This document shows positions 57,903 to 64,000 of a stretch of DNA of 64,000 nt, one piece after another. The position numbers were made by a program, and so were the translations under genes. A model generated the notes under the pieces. It searched no databases. It was not told the origin of the DNA and worked only from the letters and a program-made list of their open reading frames with translations. Source of the stretch: Trileptium ribeirensis (lineage: Eukaryota > Nematoda > Enoplea > Enoplida > Thoracostomopsidae); assembly GCA_030248225.1 (NCBI GenBank), contig JASANE010003305.1, positions 1 to 64,000 of the forward strand. The letters are read 5' to 3'. The stretch's first letter is position 1, and every line of letters starts with the position of its first letter.

Positions 57903-59188
57903 ATTTTATTACAAAATACTTTATTTGAGTTAATGTTCAATTCAGCTGTAAATTCTCCCATTGCGAAAATCACAATAGCCTTTTTCAACTCCTCTACAAA
58001 ATCAATTGAAAGCCTCAATTGTCCATCTGGTGGGTTTGAAAGATAATTGCAATCACTGCTATGATCTCTGCTCAAATCAATACAAAATATTTGGTAACCT
58101 GCACCATGTCGAAAGCCAACTTCTGTTAATCCCAAATTTTCTGTTCTACCATTTAATGCATATAATGTATTATAAAATAACCTCATATCATTGCCAACCT
58201 TACACGGTAAAGATATATTGCACGGGTATCTGTCATCGTTCATAAATACTGTAAAACTATTCATATCTGGTAAACTTAACTTAAACAAGTTTGACTTTGG
58301 TGCACCAGCATATGCTTCTTGCGTTATACCCCAAATGTATATTCTACGGGGTAATGATCCTTCAAAAATTGTCCAATCCACGTTTTGTAATCCTTTATTT
58401 ACTGAAAGTGTTTGAACCTTGTATCGTATACTAGGAAATTTAACCCCACTACTATTTAGAATTTTATCTTGGTGTTCAAGAGCTTGTTTTATCAGCCTTG
58501 CTTTTGGTATGTAAAGTTTAAAATCGTTTATTCGAACTAAAAGTTTATTAGTTGGTTCATGCAACAAAATTAGTGATGGTGAACTTCGAGTAAATTTAAA
58601 CTCTAGTCTACTTTTCGGGGGTAGATAAGTTGGTGTTAACTGTGAGTCTGTAATGATAGGAAAGTAAAGTTCACATTTTTGTGACATTGAAGTCAACGCG
58701 TTCCTATAAACAGAACCTTCATTATCTTGTAGATCATCAAACATATACGTCTGATCGGGTTTGTAAAGACATCCTGCCAAATATTGTTTCCTTTGCTCCT
58801 CACTCATATGTAGCATGTACAGCACATAAGTCATCCAAGGGTAATGCTTTTGGTTAAAGGTTATTGGTTCTCCATTAATTTTCATTTCAACTGAAGAAAA
58901 AAGTGCGTAGCCAAACATATTGCATGGTGTAAATTTAAGATTTGCCTCTTTAATCTCTTTGCCATCACCCTTTATAATTTGAAATTCAATATATGCGAAA
59001 ATTTCTGATATATCAACTAAATCAAAAGCACTTTCACCAATTTTAAAACGAAACGAATCATCCGTATCTATGCTTGGTAACGTTGTTTCACATGCGACTT
59101 CCACCAGCTGTGTCGAGATGATCGATTGCTGAACGGGGTATTGATTCCCCTGCCAGTTAAGTTTTTCGACGCCGCATTCGTTTGCCAT
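57896..59188 (-). CDS. capsid protein, F54H12.2-like (major capsid candidate)
   Basis: The intact 430-residue protein resembles the family annotated in animal genomes as F54H12.2-like, which is carried by Polintons. The family pattern seen here: a beta-rich N-terminus, an aromatic FAYIEFQIIKGDG strand, LKFTPCNMFGYALFSSVEMK, then HYPWMTYVLYMLHMSEEQRK, a region before YLPPKSRLEFKFTRS, and beta-rich C-terminal half. Length and predominance of beta strands fit a jelly-roll capsid fold. Whether it forms hexon-like or penton-like capsomers I cannot decide from sequence; major capsid is more likely by size. It starts 25 bases after a TATA-like motif, and its first ten codons overlap the end of a small basic ORF in another frame. 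Confidence 0.75.
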   Translation of the reverse strand: MANECGVEKLNWQGNQYPVQQSIISTQLVEVACETTLPSIDTDDSFRFKIGESAFDLVDISEIFAYIEFQIIKGDGKEIKEANLKFTPCNMFGYALFSSVEMKINGEPITFNQKHYPWMTYVLYMLHMSEEQRKQYLAGCLYKPDQTYMFDDLQDNEGSVYRNALTSMSQKCELYFPIITDSQLTPTYLPPKSRLEFKFTRSSPSLILLHEPTNKLLVRINDFKLYIPKARLIKQALEHQDKILNSSGVKFPSIRYKVQTLSVNKGLQNVDWTIFEGSLPRRIYIWGITQEAYAGAPKSNLFKLSLPDMNSFTVFMNDDRYPCNISLPCKVGNDMRLFYNTLYALNGRTENLGLTEVGFRHGAGYQIFCIDLSRDHSSDCNYLSNPPDGQLRLSIDFVEELKKAIVIFAMGEFTAELNINSNKVFCNKMS

Positions 59189-59297
59189 GTTTGCTTTTCT
59201 TCTTCTTACGATCCTTTTTAAGACTTTTCTTCTTTATATTCTTTGTTACTACTGCATTAAGCTGTTTTGACAAATTGAAGCATAAAGGTAGCGCCAT
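59157..59297 (-). CDS. 46-residue lysine/arginine-rich protein
   Basis: A small ORF starts at ATG 59297, 30 bases after a perfect copy of the shared promoter motif, and ends with TAA at 59157-59159. The first 18 residues are neutral (MALPLCFNLSKQLNAVVT); the rest is almost entirely Lys/Arg (KKKSLKKDRKKKKSK, then KRMRRRKT). Its end overlaps the start of the capsid gene by 32 bases. This resembles in style the small basic core peptides that condense DNA inside virions (adenovirus mu/pVII), which is an inference from composition only. Part of the basic run overlaps the promoter motif of the capsid gene, so composition could partly reflect AAG-rich DNA. Confidence 0.5.
   Translation of the reverse strand: MALPLCFNLSKQLNAVVTKNIKKKSLKKDRKKKKSKHGKRMRRRKT
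59213..59224 (-). promoter_or_regulatory. TATA-like motif before the capsid gene
   Basis: Coding strand GTCTTAAAAAGG, 25 bases before the ATG at 59188. Confidence 0.6.
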
Positions 59298-59326
59298 CTT
59301 GACGTATGTTTAGCATATGCATTAAT

Positions 59327-59338
59327 CCTTTTTAAGAA
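59327..59338 (-). promoter_or_regulatory. TATA-like motif before the basic-protein ORF
   Basis: Coding strand TTCTTAAAAAGG, a consensus copy, 30 bases before the ATG at 59297 and a few bases after the stop of the minor-capsid candidate. Confidence 0.6.
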
Positions 59339-59340
59339 CT

Positions 59341-59955
59341 TTACGAGAACAATAACCGAATGATAATTTTTGCTCCTTGAAAAAACTCCACGGGTTTGAA
59401 TTCAGAGTCAAGCACTTCAAATCCAAGCACTTTAAACATACAGTTATTCAAGTCTAACGATATAGTATTTTTGGGTGCTGATATTACATGTAGCAATGGT
59501 TTGTATCTTCCATTCAACATTCGCTCTTTCACAAAGGAACCCATAAGGAAGCTTGGTTTGCACCTTCCAAGATCCACACATTTATTCCCTGCGTGTCTAC
59601 CATTTTTCAAATGAGGGTTTTCGAAGCCAAACAACTCCTGAATTTCGGAAAATAATTTTATTTCTGTGTTGTCTAGCAAATATACACTAACCATATCACA
59701 GCATGGGTTGACAGTAAACTCGATGCTGGTACTAAACATATTTAGGTATGAGCGTAGATTATCAATTGTATAGTATCCTTTTTCAACCTTAAATTGTTTC
59801 CACGACTTGTTTGAAAAATACTCAACGGTGCCACCCAGCATGTTTACATATTTATCGGGAAGCTGTACATCCAATACTCTAACTCTGGTTGCACAAAATG
59901 CCGTTGGAAACTCAACAGCCGGTTCGCTCAAGTCACATACAACAACAACTTCCAT
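59341..59955 (-). CDS. minor capsid (penton-type) candidate
   Basis: The intact 204-residue protein is beta-rich with few charged clusters. It shows an N-terminal strand pattern (MEVVVVCDLSEPAVEF), GGTVEYFSNKSWKQF, LFGFENPHLKN, and a C-terminal half ending with alternating hydrophobic residues (AKIIIRLLF). Position directly before the F54H12.2-like capsid gene and size of about 200 residues match the minor capsid (single jelly-roll, penton-like) protein of Polintons, but I see no diagnostic motif. A TATA-like motif lies 26 bases upstream, inside the end of the TBP-like gene. Confidence 0.5.
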   Translation of the reverse strand: MEVVVVCDLSEPAVEFPTAFCATRVRVLDVQLPDKYVNMLGGTVEYFSNKSWKQFKVEKGYYTIDNLRSYLNMFSTSIEFTVNPCCDMVSVYLLDNTEIKLFSEIQELFGFENPHLKNGRHAGNKCVDLGRCKPSFLMGSFVKERMLNGRYKPLLHVISAPKNTISLDLNNCMFKVLGFEVLDSEFKPVEFFQGAKIIIRLLFS

Positions 59956-59971
59956 GATTGATTACAATATT

Positions 59972-60976
59972 TTATTGAAGCCTTTTAAGAATATTATACA
60001 CTGTATTGCACAACAAATAAAAATCATTTACACATTTACAACCTGTTATCACTACATTCCCACTACTGAAAATCAAAGCTATACCTTTATTTAGGGTGAG
60101 CTTCATGCTATTATGCAGTTCGGTTTCATACATTACTGTGTAATTATTTCTAAGTTGCTCATAAAGATGTGTTAAATTTAATGTAAAGCCACTTCTTAGT
60201 AAACCAGCTACATTTACAACATGTGCTTGAGGTTTTGAGAAGCATTGATAGTCCAATTTTTGCAATTTTTCTCTCGCATTAAAAATTTCATTTTCTTCAA
60301 ATTCTGACCTAACACCAACTAATACAAGCTTTCCATATGAAAAAATTAATATAGTTCCTCTAGGTTGAAATTTCCAAATACCACCATTAAACCGCAACAT
60401 ATCATAATCAAAGCCATCAATTTCACATGATAAATATAACAAGTCAACCCTACATCCAATGTTTGAAGTTATTGTCATATTAGTTATTTCGCTTCGTCTC
60501 GAAAGTCCACCCAAAATGTTTTGTCCTTTCGACTGCGAGACAGCGCGATTTGACTGATCGTAGATACTTTTGCCGATCCCCCAATACTGATCCCATTCTG
60601 ACGCCTCCGCTATTAGTGCGTTTTCCGTTCCGATGAGTGCCGCTCGTATATGAGGTAGTTGTTGAAACTTTGCTTCGAAACCCACTTTCATTATTGAAAC
60701 CGCATTGTCCTTCTATTTCTCCGCGTCGAAATTTTTGATCTGACGACCTAGCTTCTTCTGTTGCGATGGTTTGAATGGTGACATTATTAATTGACATGTT
60801 TCCATGTCGTTGAAGTACCGCGTCCTCTCGCTCTGGTACCTCTGCTCCACACAATTGTATTTGACGCCGTTGATTGTTATCCATCCGACATTGAAGTTGC
60901 TGAACACGCTCCATCCCGATCGAAATAATACGAGTGGTGTGCCGTCGTTTGTAGTGCAATATTTAGTATGTTCCAT
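59972..60976 (-). CDS. NADAR + TBP-like two-domain frame, one in-frame stop
   Basis: One frame of 334 codons before the final stop, interrupted by TAG at 60713-60715 (codon 88). The first part is the N-terminal half of a NADAR domain (LFRSGWSVFSNF, then KYNCVEQRYQSE and LGRQIKNFD). After the TAG, from ATG 60691, it continues with KFQQLP, EASEWDQYWGIG and GQNILGGLSRR, the C-terminal NADAR motifs. Residues 69-239 (counted from that ATG) are a TATA-binding-protein homologue with both repeats: ITNMTITSNIGCRVDL...RGTILIFSYGKLVLVG and AHVVNVAG...YETELH...KGIALIFSSGNVVITG. Three of four Phe that kink DNA in TBP align (F101, F117, F208); the fourth is His193. NADAR enzymes cleave N-glycosidic or ADP-ribosyl bonds; TBP binds core promoters. 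The fusion and its role are inferred. The stop sits where the family often has Trp, so TGG to TAG is likely. Confidence 0.82.
59981..59991 (-). promoter_or_regulatory. TATA-like motif before the minor-capsid candidate
   Basis: Coding strand TTCTTAAAAGG, 26 bases before the ATG at 59955, within the last codons of the TBP-like gene. Confidence 0.55.
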
Positions 60977-61067
60977 TATTTAATAATACTGCTGTGTAAC
61001 AATTATAAAACACGACCGATTTCAATGAAAGCAAAACTAAGACTAATAAGCTTTTGAAAATACACGT

Positions 61068-61079
61068 CTTTATATAGTT
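61068..61079 (-). promoter_or_regulatory. canonical-looking TATA box upstream of NADAR-TBP
   Basis: Coding strand CTATATAAAGAC lies about 90 bases before the ATG at 60976. Unlike the structural genes, this ORF has a classical TATATAAAG sequence, not the TTCTTAAAAAGG motif. A variant TTCTTAAATAGG also occurs further up at 61106-61117. Confidence 0.4.
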
Positions 61080-61106
61080 ATCTGCTCGATTTTGATTGGT
61101 TGATTC

Positions 61107-61362
61107 CTATTTAAGAATAAAGTGTTCTCCATCTTGTTTTATGTTCCACAGCTCTACTTTTTCTACCCCTCCGAAATTCTGATAGGGGTACACTGCCCAG
61201 TAGCGTTTCAAATTTATCAGAGTCAAGAGGTCGAGGGGGTGAAAAGTTAACATCTGATATAAAGTACTTGACCAAATCGAAAATATTGGAACCAACAGTT
61301 TTATCTGGGTATATTACTAGGTTGTTATCATTCAACTTTAAATCTTTCATGTTGTTTAACAT
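61107..61362 (-). pseudogene. small ORF, probably frameshifted
   Basis: An 83-residue frame starts at ATG 61362, overlapping by one base the stop of the preceding ORF (TAATG). Its first 60 residues look protein-like (KLNDNNLVIYPDKTVGSNIF; PPRPLDSDKFETLL), while the end is Arg-rich and unnatural. From about 61200 a second frame (stop at 61107) looks more natural (VELWNIKQDGEHFILK). A single-base indel near 61190-61200 would explain this. Family unknown. Confidence 0.45.
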
Positions 61363-61532
61363 TACGATTTAGCTTTATTTCGCAAATTTTTAGGAAACAT
61401 AAGTGACAAGTCCGGTTTTTCTTTGCTTTCGTAAACATCCACTTCATTTCTAACTGGTGCTTTATCTTGCAATCCACCATTTTTCATAGCATCTAGCCAA
61501 CCTACTGGTACCACCGCCATTTTACGTGCCAT
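61362..61532 (-). CDS. 56-residue ORF of the element
   Basis: Starts ATG 61532, stops TAA 61362-61364, and is joined by TAATG overlap to the next ORF. The peptide begins MARKMAVVPVGWLDAMKNGG and ends with a basic MFPKNLRNKAKS. It is short and I recognise no family, but tight packing with its neighbours supports it. No promoter motif precedes it, so it may be translated from the transcript of the ORF before it. Confidence 0.5.
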   Translation of the reverse strand: MARKMAVVPVGWLDAMKNGGLQDKAPVRNEVDVYESKEKPDLSLMFPKNLRNKAKS

Positions 61533-61553
61533 AATGTTTATTGAAGTAATTAA

Positions 61554-61796
61554 TCAAATACTTAACAACAGTAGGTTTAAGCAACTTTTTCTTTCTTGAA
61601 ACCGAAATGCGTTTACTTGCAATGCTTTAAGACCTTTACGTTTGGTTTTGGTGTTTTGTACTATGTTATATGCAATCTCCGCAAATGCGTGAAGTAGAGA
61701 TAGAGGTGCAACTTTGATAACAGCTGAAACAACTTTAGACGATGATCCACCAAGAAACTTTAACGCTGGTAAATTACGTTCAATATTTCGAGACAT
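61554..61796 (-). CDS. 80-residue basic ORF of the element
   Basis: The protein is basic with an amphipathic or hydrophobic middle (GGSSSKVVSAVIKVAPLSLL) and a KTKRKG cluster. A perfect copy of the TTCTTAAAAAGG motif lies 26 bases before the ATG, overlapping the ATPase stop. Small basic proteins with a glycine-rich hydrophobic stretch occur among virion-internal proteins of this class of elements, but no homology is claimed. Confidence 0.55.
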   Translation of the reverse strand: MSRNIERNLPALKFLGGSSSKVVSAVIKVAPLSLLHAFAEIAYNIVQNTKTKRKGLKALQVNAFRFQERKSCLNLLLLSI

Positions 61797-61821
61797 AATG
61801 CTAAATATATTATGAAGAAAT

Positions 61822-61833
61822 CCTTTTTAAGAA
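61822..61833 (-). promoter_or_regulatory. TATA-like motif before 61796
   Basis: Coding strand TTCTTAAAAAGG, 26 bases before the ATG and overlapping the last codons of the ATPase. Confidence 0.6.
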
Positions 61834-62579
61834 TATATAAACAACTGCTCATCGTCAGAGAATATATTCTGTCGTACCCTTAGTACACTCTCTGTAGCTG
61901 GTTTCAGATGAAGAAATAAATAACCATACGGCTCTCTAGTTGCTTGCTCAAATGCGTTTGATAGAAAATTGGGTGTTGGAGGCCACATTTGCCATCCCAA
62001 GGTATGTATCATTGATTGATCTCGAAAGTTGGGGAACAAAACCATATACTGAGCATTTCGTGTAATGGTTCGCATATATTTACCTTCATGGTATAAATTT
62101 TGGGTTACAAATATCGTGCTGAGCTTGTTGTGACGCATGCGAGAAAACGCTGCTGCCAACTTTTTGTCATTTGAGGCCTCAATCATTAAATCGTCGAGTA
62201 TACAAATTGTATGTCCGTCAGATGACGGGAACTCTGTGGGTATGCCTTCGTAAAGTTCTAAATTTGGTATCTCGTTCATCATTTTACTATATACATCTTG
62301 AAAGATACTGTAACAATACAAAATTTTATCAACTTTTTGATCAAAAAACACATGTTTGAGTAATCGATATATCCATTGCGTTTTTCCACTACCTGTTTGA
62401 CCACTTACTACTCACGTGAACGGTAATTCCAGAGGTAATAGTACGCTATCAGTATCACAACTTTGAACGTCAACTTGAGAAACTGGAGGTATATTTTGCG
62501 GTTGAGCTCTACTAGTTTTGTTATGTCTATGCAAATGCTGACGAGAAGTATAAACACGATTAACAGCTGATACATACAT
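61827..62579 (-). pseudogene. packaging ATPase (FtsK/HerA, A32-like), one in-frame stop
   Basis: This frame runs from ATG 62579 to a stop at 61827 and is broken by TGA at 62412-62414, just before the Walker A motif SGQTGSGKT. After it come a Walker B-type ICILDDLMIEAS, a sensor-like TIFVTQNLYHEGKYMR, and RNAQYMVLFPNFRD. These are the motifs of the genome-packaging ATPase of Polintons, virophages and giant-virus A32 proteins, which pumps DNA into the capsid. The open part after the stop is 174 codons from an internal ATG and lacks Walker A. Length (about 250 residues) is normal for the family. A consensus TATA-like motif lies 35 bases before the ATG. Confidence 0.85.
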
Positions 62580-62613
62580 GATCCATAATTATCAAAGATT
62601 ATACATGATCAAC

Positions 62614-62625
62614 CCTTTTTAAGAA
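62614..62625 (-). promoter_or_regulatory. TATA-like motif before the ATPase
   Basis: Coding strand TTCTTAAAAAGG, 35 bases before the ATG at 62579. Confidence 0.6.
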
Positions 62626-62639
62626 CTTTGTACCCTACA

Positions 62640-63005
62640 TCTACGTTTGGTAGCCCTGTGTATCCATATTGTGTACCCATACCCGAGTTTTGTACCCATA
62701 TTCTGTACCCCTATGTACCCCTTTCCTTTACGACTACGCTTTATACCCATATTCTGTACCCCTGTACCCCTACTCTATAGCTCTACGGGTACGCTTTGTA
62801 CCCCTATTCTATACCCTGTGTACCCCTATTATGTACCCCTACTACCCCGTCTTTGTACCCTTATGTTTACGCTGTATCCCAAAATTGTATCCTTTAGTGT
62901 AGCTATGTACCCCTATTTTGTACCCGTATGTGTCTATGTATGTATATTCCTATGGGTACGTTTTGTACCCCTAAATAGGTCGCAAATCGCGTTCATGTAC
63001 CCATG
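62640..63005. repeat. TACCC-type minisatellite between ATPase and integrase
   Basis: Irregular copies of TGTACCCCTATTC and TTTGTACCCATATTC, about 13 bases each, fill 365 bases. They reach into the last codons of the integrase frame. Open frames on the plus strand here (Tyr/Pro/Leu-rich) are translations of the repeat. Confidence 0.85.
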
Positions 63006-64000
63006 AGTTCATTGATTTGGGGTACCCCAACCACTTGACTAGGTATTCTGTACCTTTCTTAGTCTTGCGCTTGCATATTATCTTTTCAATCTTATATATA
63101 TCGTCTGTAACATAAACTTTCTGCAGCTCTTGCGCATAAAATTTACCAAGTATAACTTCATTATTAACATCAACAATCTTATATACTGGAGGGTTGAATA
63201 GGAAGCTGCTATTGACTGTAAATACTTCTCGTGACCACAATTGATTAAACCCACGCTCGAAAGGTAAACGCTGTTTAGAAATGCGCACAACGTCTCCAAG
63301 TTGAAATTTATATCGTACTCCAATATCTCTAGCTGGAAATAATTTTTCGCGTACCTCGTTTTCATTATGTGCCGATACTTTGGAGGGAACATATCCATTG
63401 CGATTTTCGGTGTTATATGTTTTCACAATACTTCGCAACTCATCTATATATCGCTTCGTGTTACTTACTGTTAGAAACTTGTAAATTTTACTCTTTAGTG
63501 TACGTATAAAACGCTCCGCCATACTTGCTTTGGTTTCTTTGTTCTTTGCGATGTATACATTAATACCTTTACTTCTACAGTAGTCATAAACTAAGCTGTT
63601 AACAAATTCTTTACCGTTATCAGTTTGAAAGTTATCGGGATTTGTTTATTCAAACACTTATTTGAGAGCTGTTAGAATGGTATTTGCCGCTTTATTTTTT
63701 ACTGGAACAACCCTTGCATACTTTGAAAAACAATCAATCAAAACAAGCAAGTACTTGTAACCATCGTTATATGCTGCAAGATTTGTCATGTCAGCTAAAT
63801 CCGCTTGATAAAGATCATGCAAACCTTTCACAACTGTGCGTCGCCGTTTAAATCTAAGTCTTCGGGGTTTGTGCAAAGTATAAGTTTCTTGTGCTCGTAA
63901 CCATTCCTGCACTTCTCTTAACTTAACATCAACTCCACGCTTTCTCGCCTCAATGTATAGTCTAGGTGCAGTAGAGAATCCAGCAACGTTAGTGGGGTCG
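62971..64000 (-). pseudogene. Polinton integrase with chromodomain, broken and partial
   Basis: A single minus-strand frame runs from the window edge to a stop at 62971 and is interrupted by TAA at 63658-63660 and at 63646-63648. In order: the zinc-binding/helical part (REVQEWLRAQETYTLHKPRR), the rve catalytic core (LYQADLADM with the first Asp; YLLVLIDCFSKYARVVPVKN; then NFQTDNGKEF with the second Asp; the Glu is expected near the AERF region), a basic C-terminal domain, and a chromodomain (IICKRKTKKGTEYLVKWLGY, then SWVHERDLRPI). This is the retroviral-type integrase that inserts Polintons. The N-terminus lies beyond the edge. The chromodomain may steer integration to modified chromatin. 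Confidence 0.9.

Larger units (their letters stand above)
56288..64000 (-). mobile_element. Polinton/Maverick-like virus-derived element
   Basis: Thirteen ORFs lie on the minus strand with little space between them. Four families are recognised: retroviral-type integrase with chromodomain, packaging ATPase, F54H12.2-like capsid protein, and a minor-capsid candidate. Together these define Polintons (Mavericks), large self-synthesising transposons with virion genes. Two features are unusual: an ORF with NADAR and TBP-like domains, and a shared TATA-like motif upstream of the structural genes. Protein-primed DNA polymerase B, the cysteine protease and the terminal inverted repeats are not seen. 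The right end lies outside the window; the left boundary near the 40-bp repeats is a guess. Stops in the integrase, ATPase and NADAR-TBP frames argue that this copy is inactive. Confidence 0.85.

Noticed and set aside
57896..62579. Alternative genetic code (TAG/TGA read as amino acids) for the virus-like element
   Set aside because: Different stop codons are involved (TAG, TGA, TAA twice), host genes and the capsid genes end normally with TAA, and point mutation is simpler.
62647..63006. 119- and 77-codon Tyr/Pro-rich frames on the plus strand
   Set aside because: They are translations of the TACCC-type minisatellite, on the strand opposite to all genes of the element.
56588..64000. Integrated retrovirus or Ginger-type transposon, based on the integrase
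   Set aside because: The neighbouring packaging ATPase and capsid-type genes, with no RT or gag, fit a Polinton-like element instead.

Overview
The window looks like AT-rich nuclear DNA of an invertebrate animal. Host genes are split by introns with consensus GT/AG borders, intergenic DNA is long, and it is crowded with satellites, short inverted-repeat elements (MITEs), LINE fragments and a virus-like Polinton/Maverick element. I cannot name the species.

Host genes. (1) 5740-7166 (-): last coding exon of a cyclic-nucleotide-gated (CNG) channel, from before S2-S3 to the stop. Its acceptor lies upstream of the first in-frame start-like codon. (2) 9319-14571 (+): three phase-matched exons resembling part of the N-terminal beta-propeller of nucleoporin NUP133. 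(3) 16054-16245 (+): terminal exon of a DEG/ENaC sodium channel. (4) 19778-29394 (+): a complete three-exon ALG10 gene (470 codons), the enzyme adding the last glucose to the N-glycan precursor. Its 7-kb first intron holds an RTE-type LINE with a 15-bp target duplication, and several MITEs.

Repeats. Two copies of a roughly 0.95-kb repeat lie in inverted orientation around the NUP133 and DEG/ENaC exons (7689-8620 and 16645-17603). Satellites with periods near 171 bp occur in separate arrays, one family in both orientations. Two MITE families share similar ends (CTGG...CTCC or CTGGCCTGTCC) and make 5-bp target duplications. A decayed CR1/Jockey-like LINE with a PHD-finger first ORF covers 47498-51540; another RT fragment lies at 35250-36176.

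Virus-like element. From about 56.6 kb to the right edge, all genes lie on the minus strand: a chromodomain integrase (cut by the window edge, with two internal stops), a packaging ATPase (one internal stop), small ORFs, an open frame that joins a NADAR domain to a two-repeat TATA-binding-protein (TBP) homologue (one internal stop), a minor-capsid candidate, a 46-residue lysine/arginine-rich protein, an F54H12.2-like capsid protein, and membrane-anchored and unknown ORFs. A TATA-like motif, TTCTTAAAAAGG on the coding strand, lies 25-35 bases before six of these starts. An element that carries its own TBP homologue and a private TATA-like box is the most interesting thing in the window. DNA polymerase B and the maturation protease of typical Polintons are not seen here and may lie beyond 64000 or be lost.
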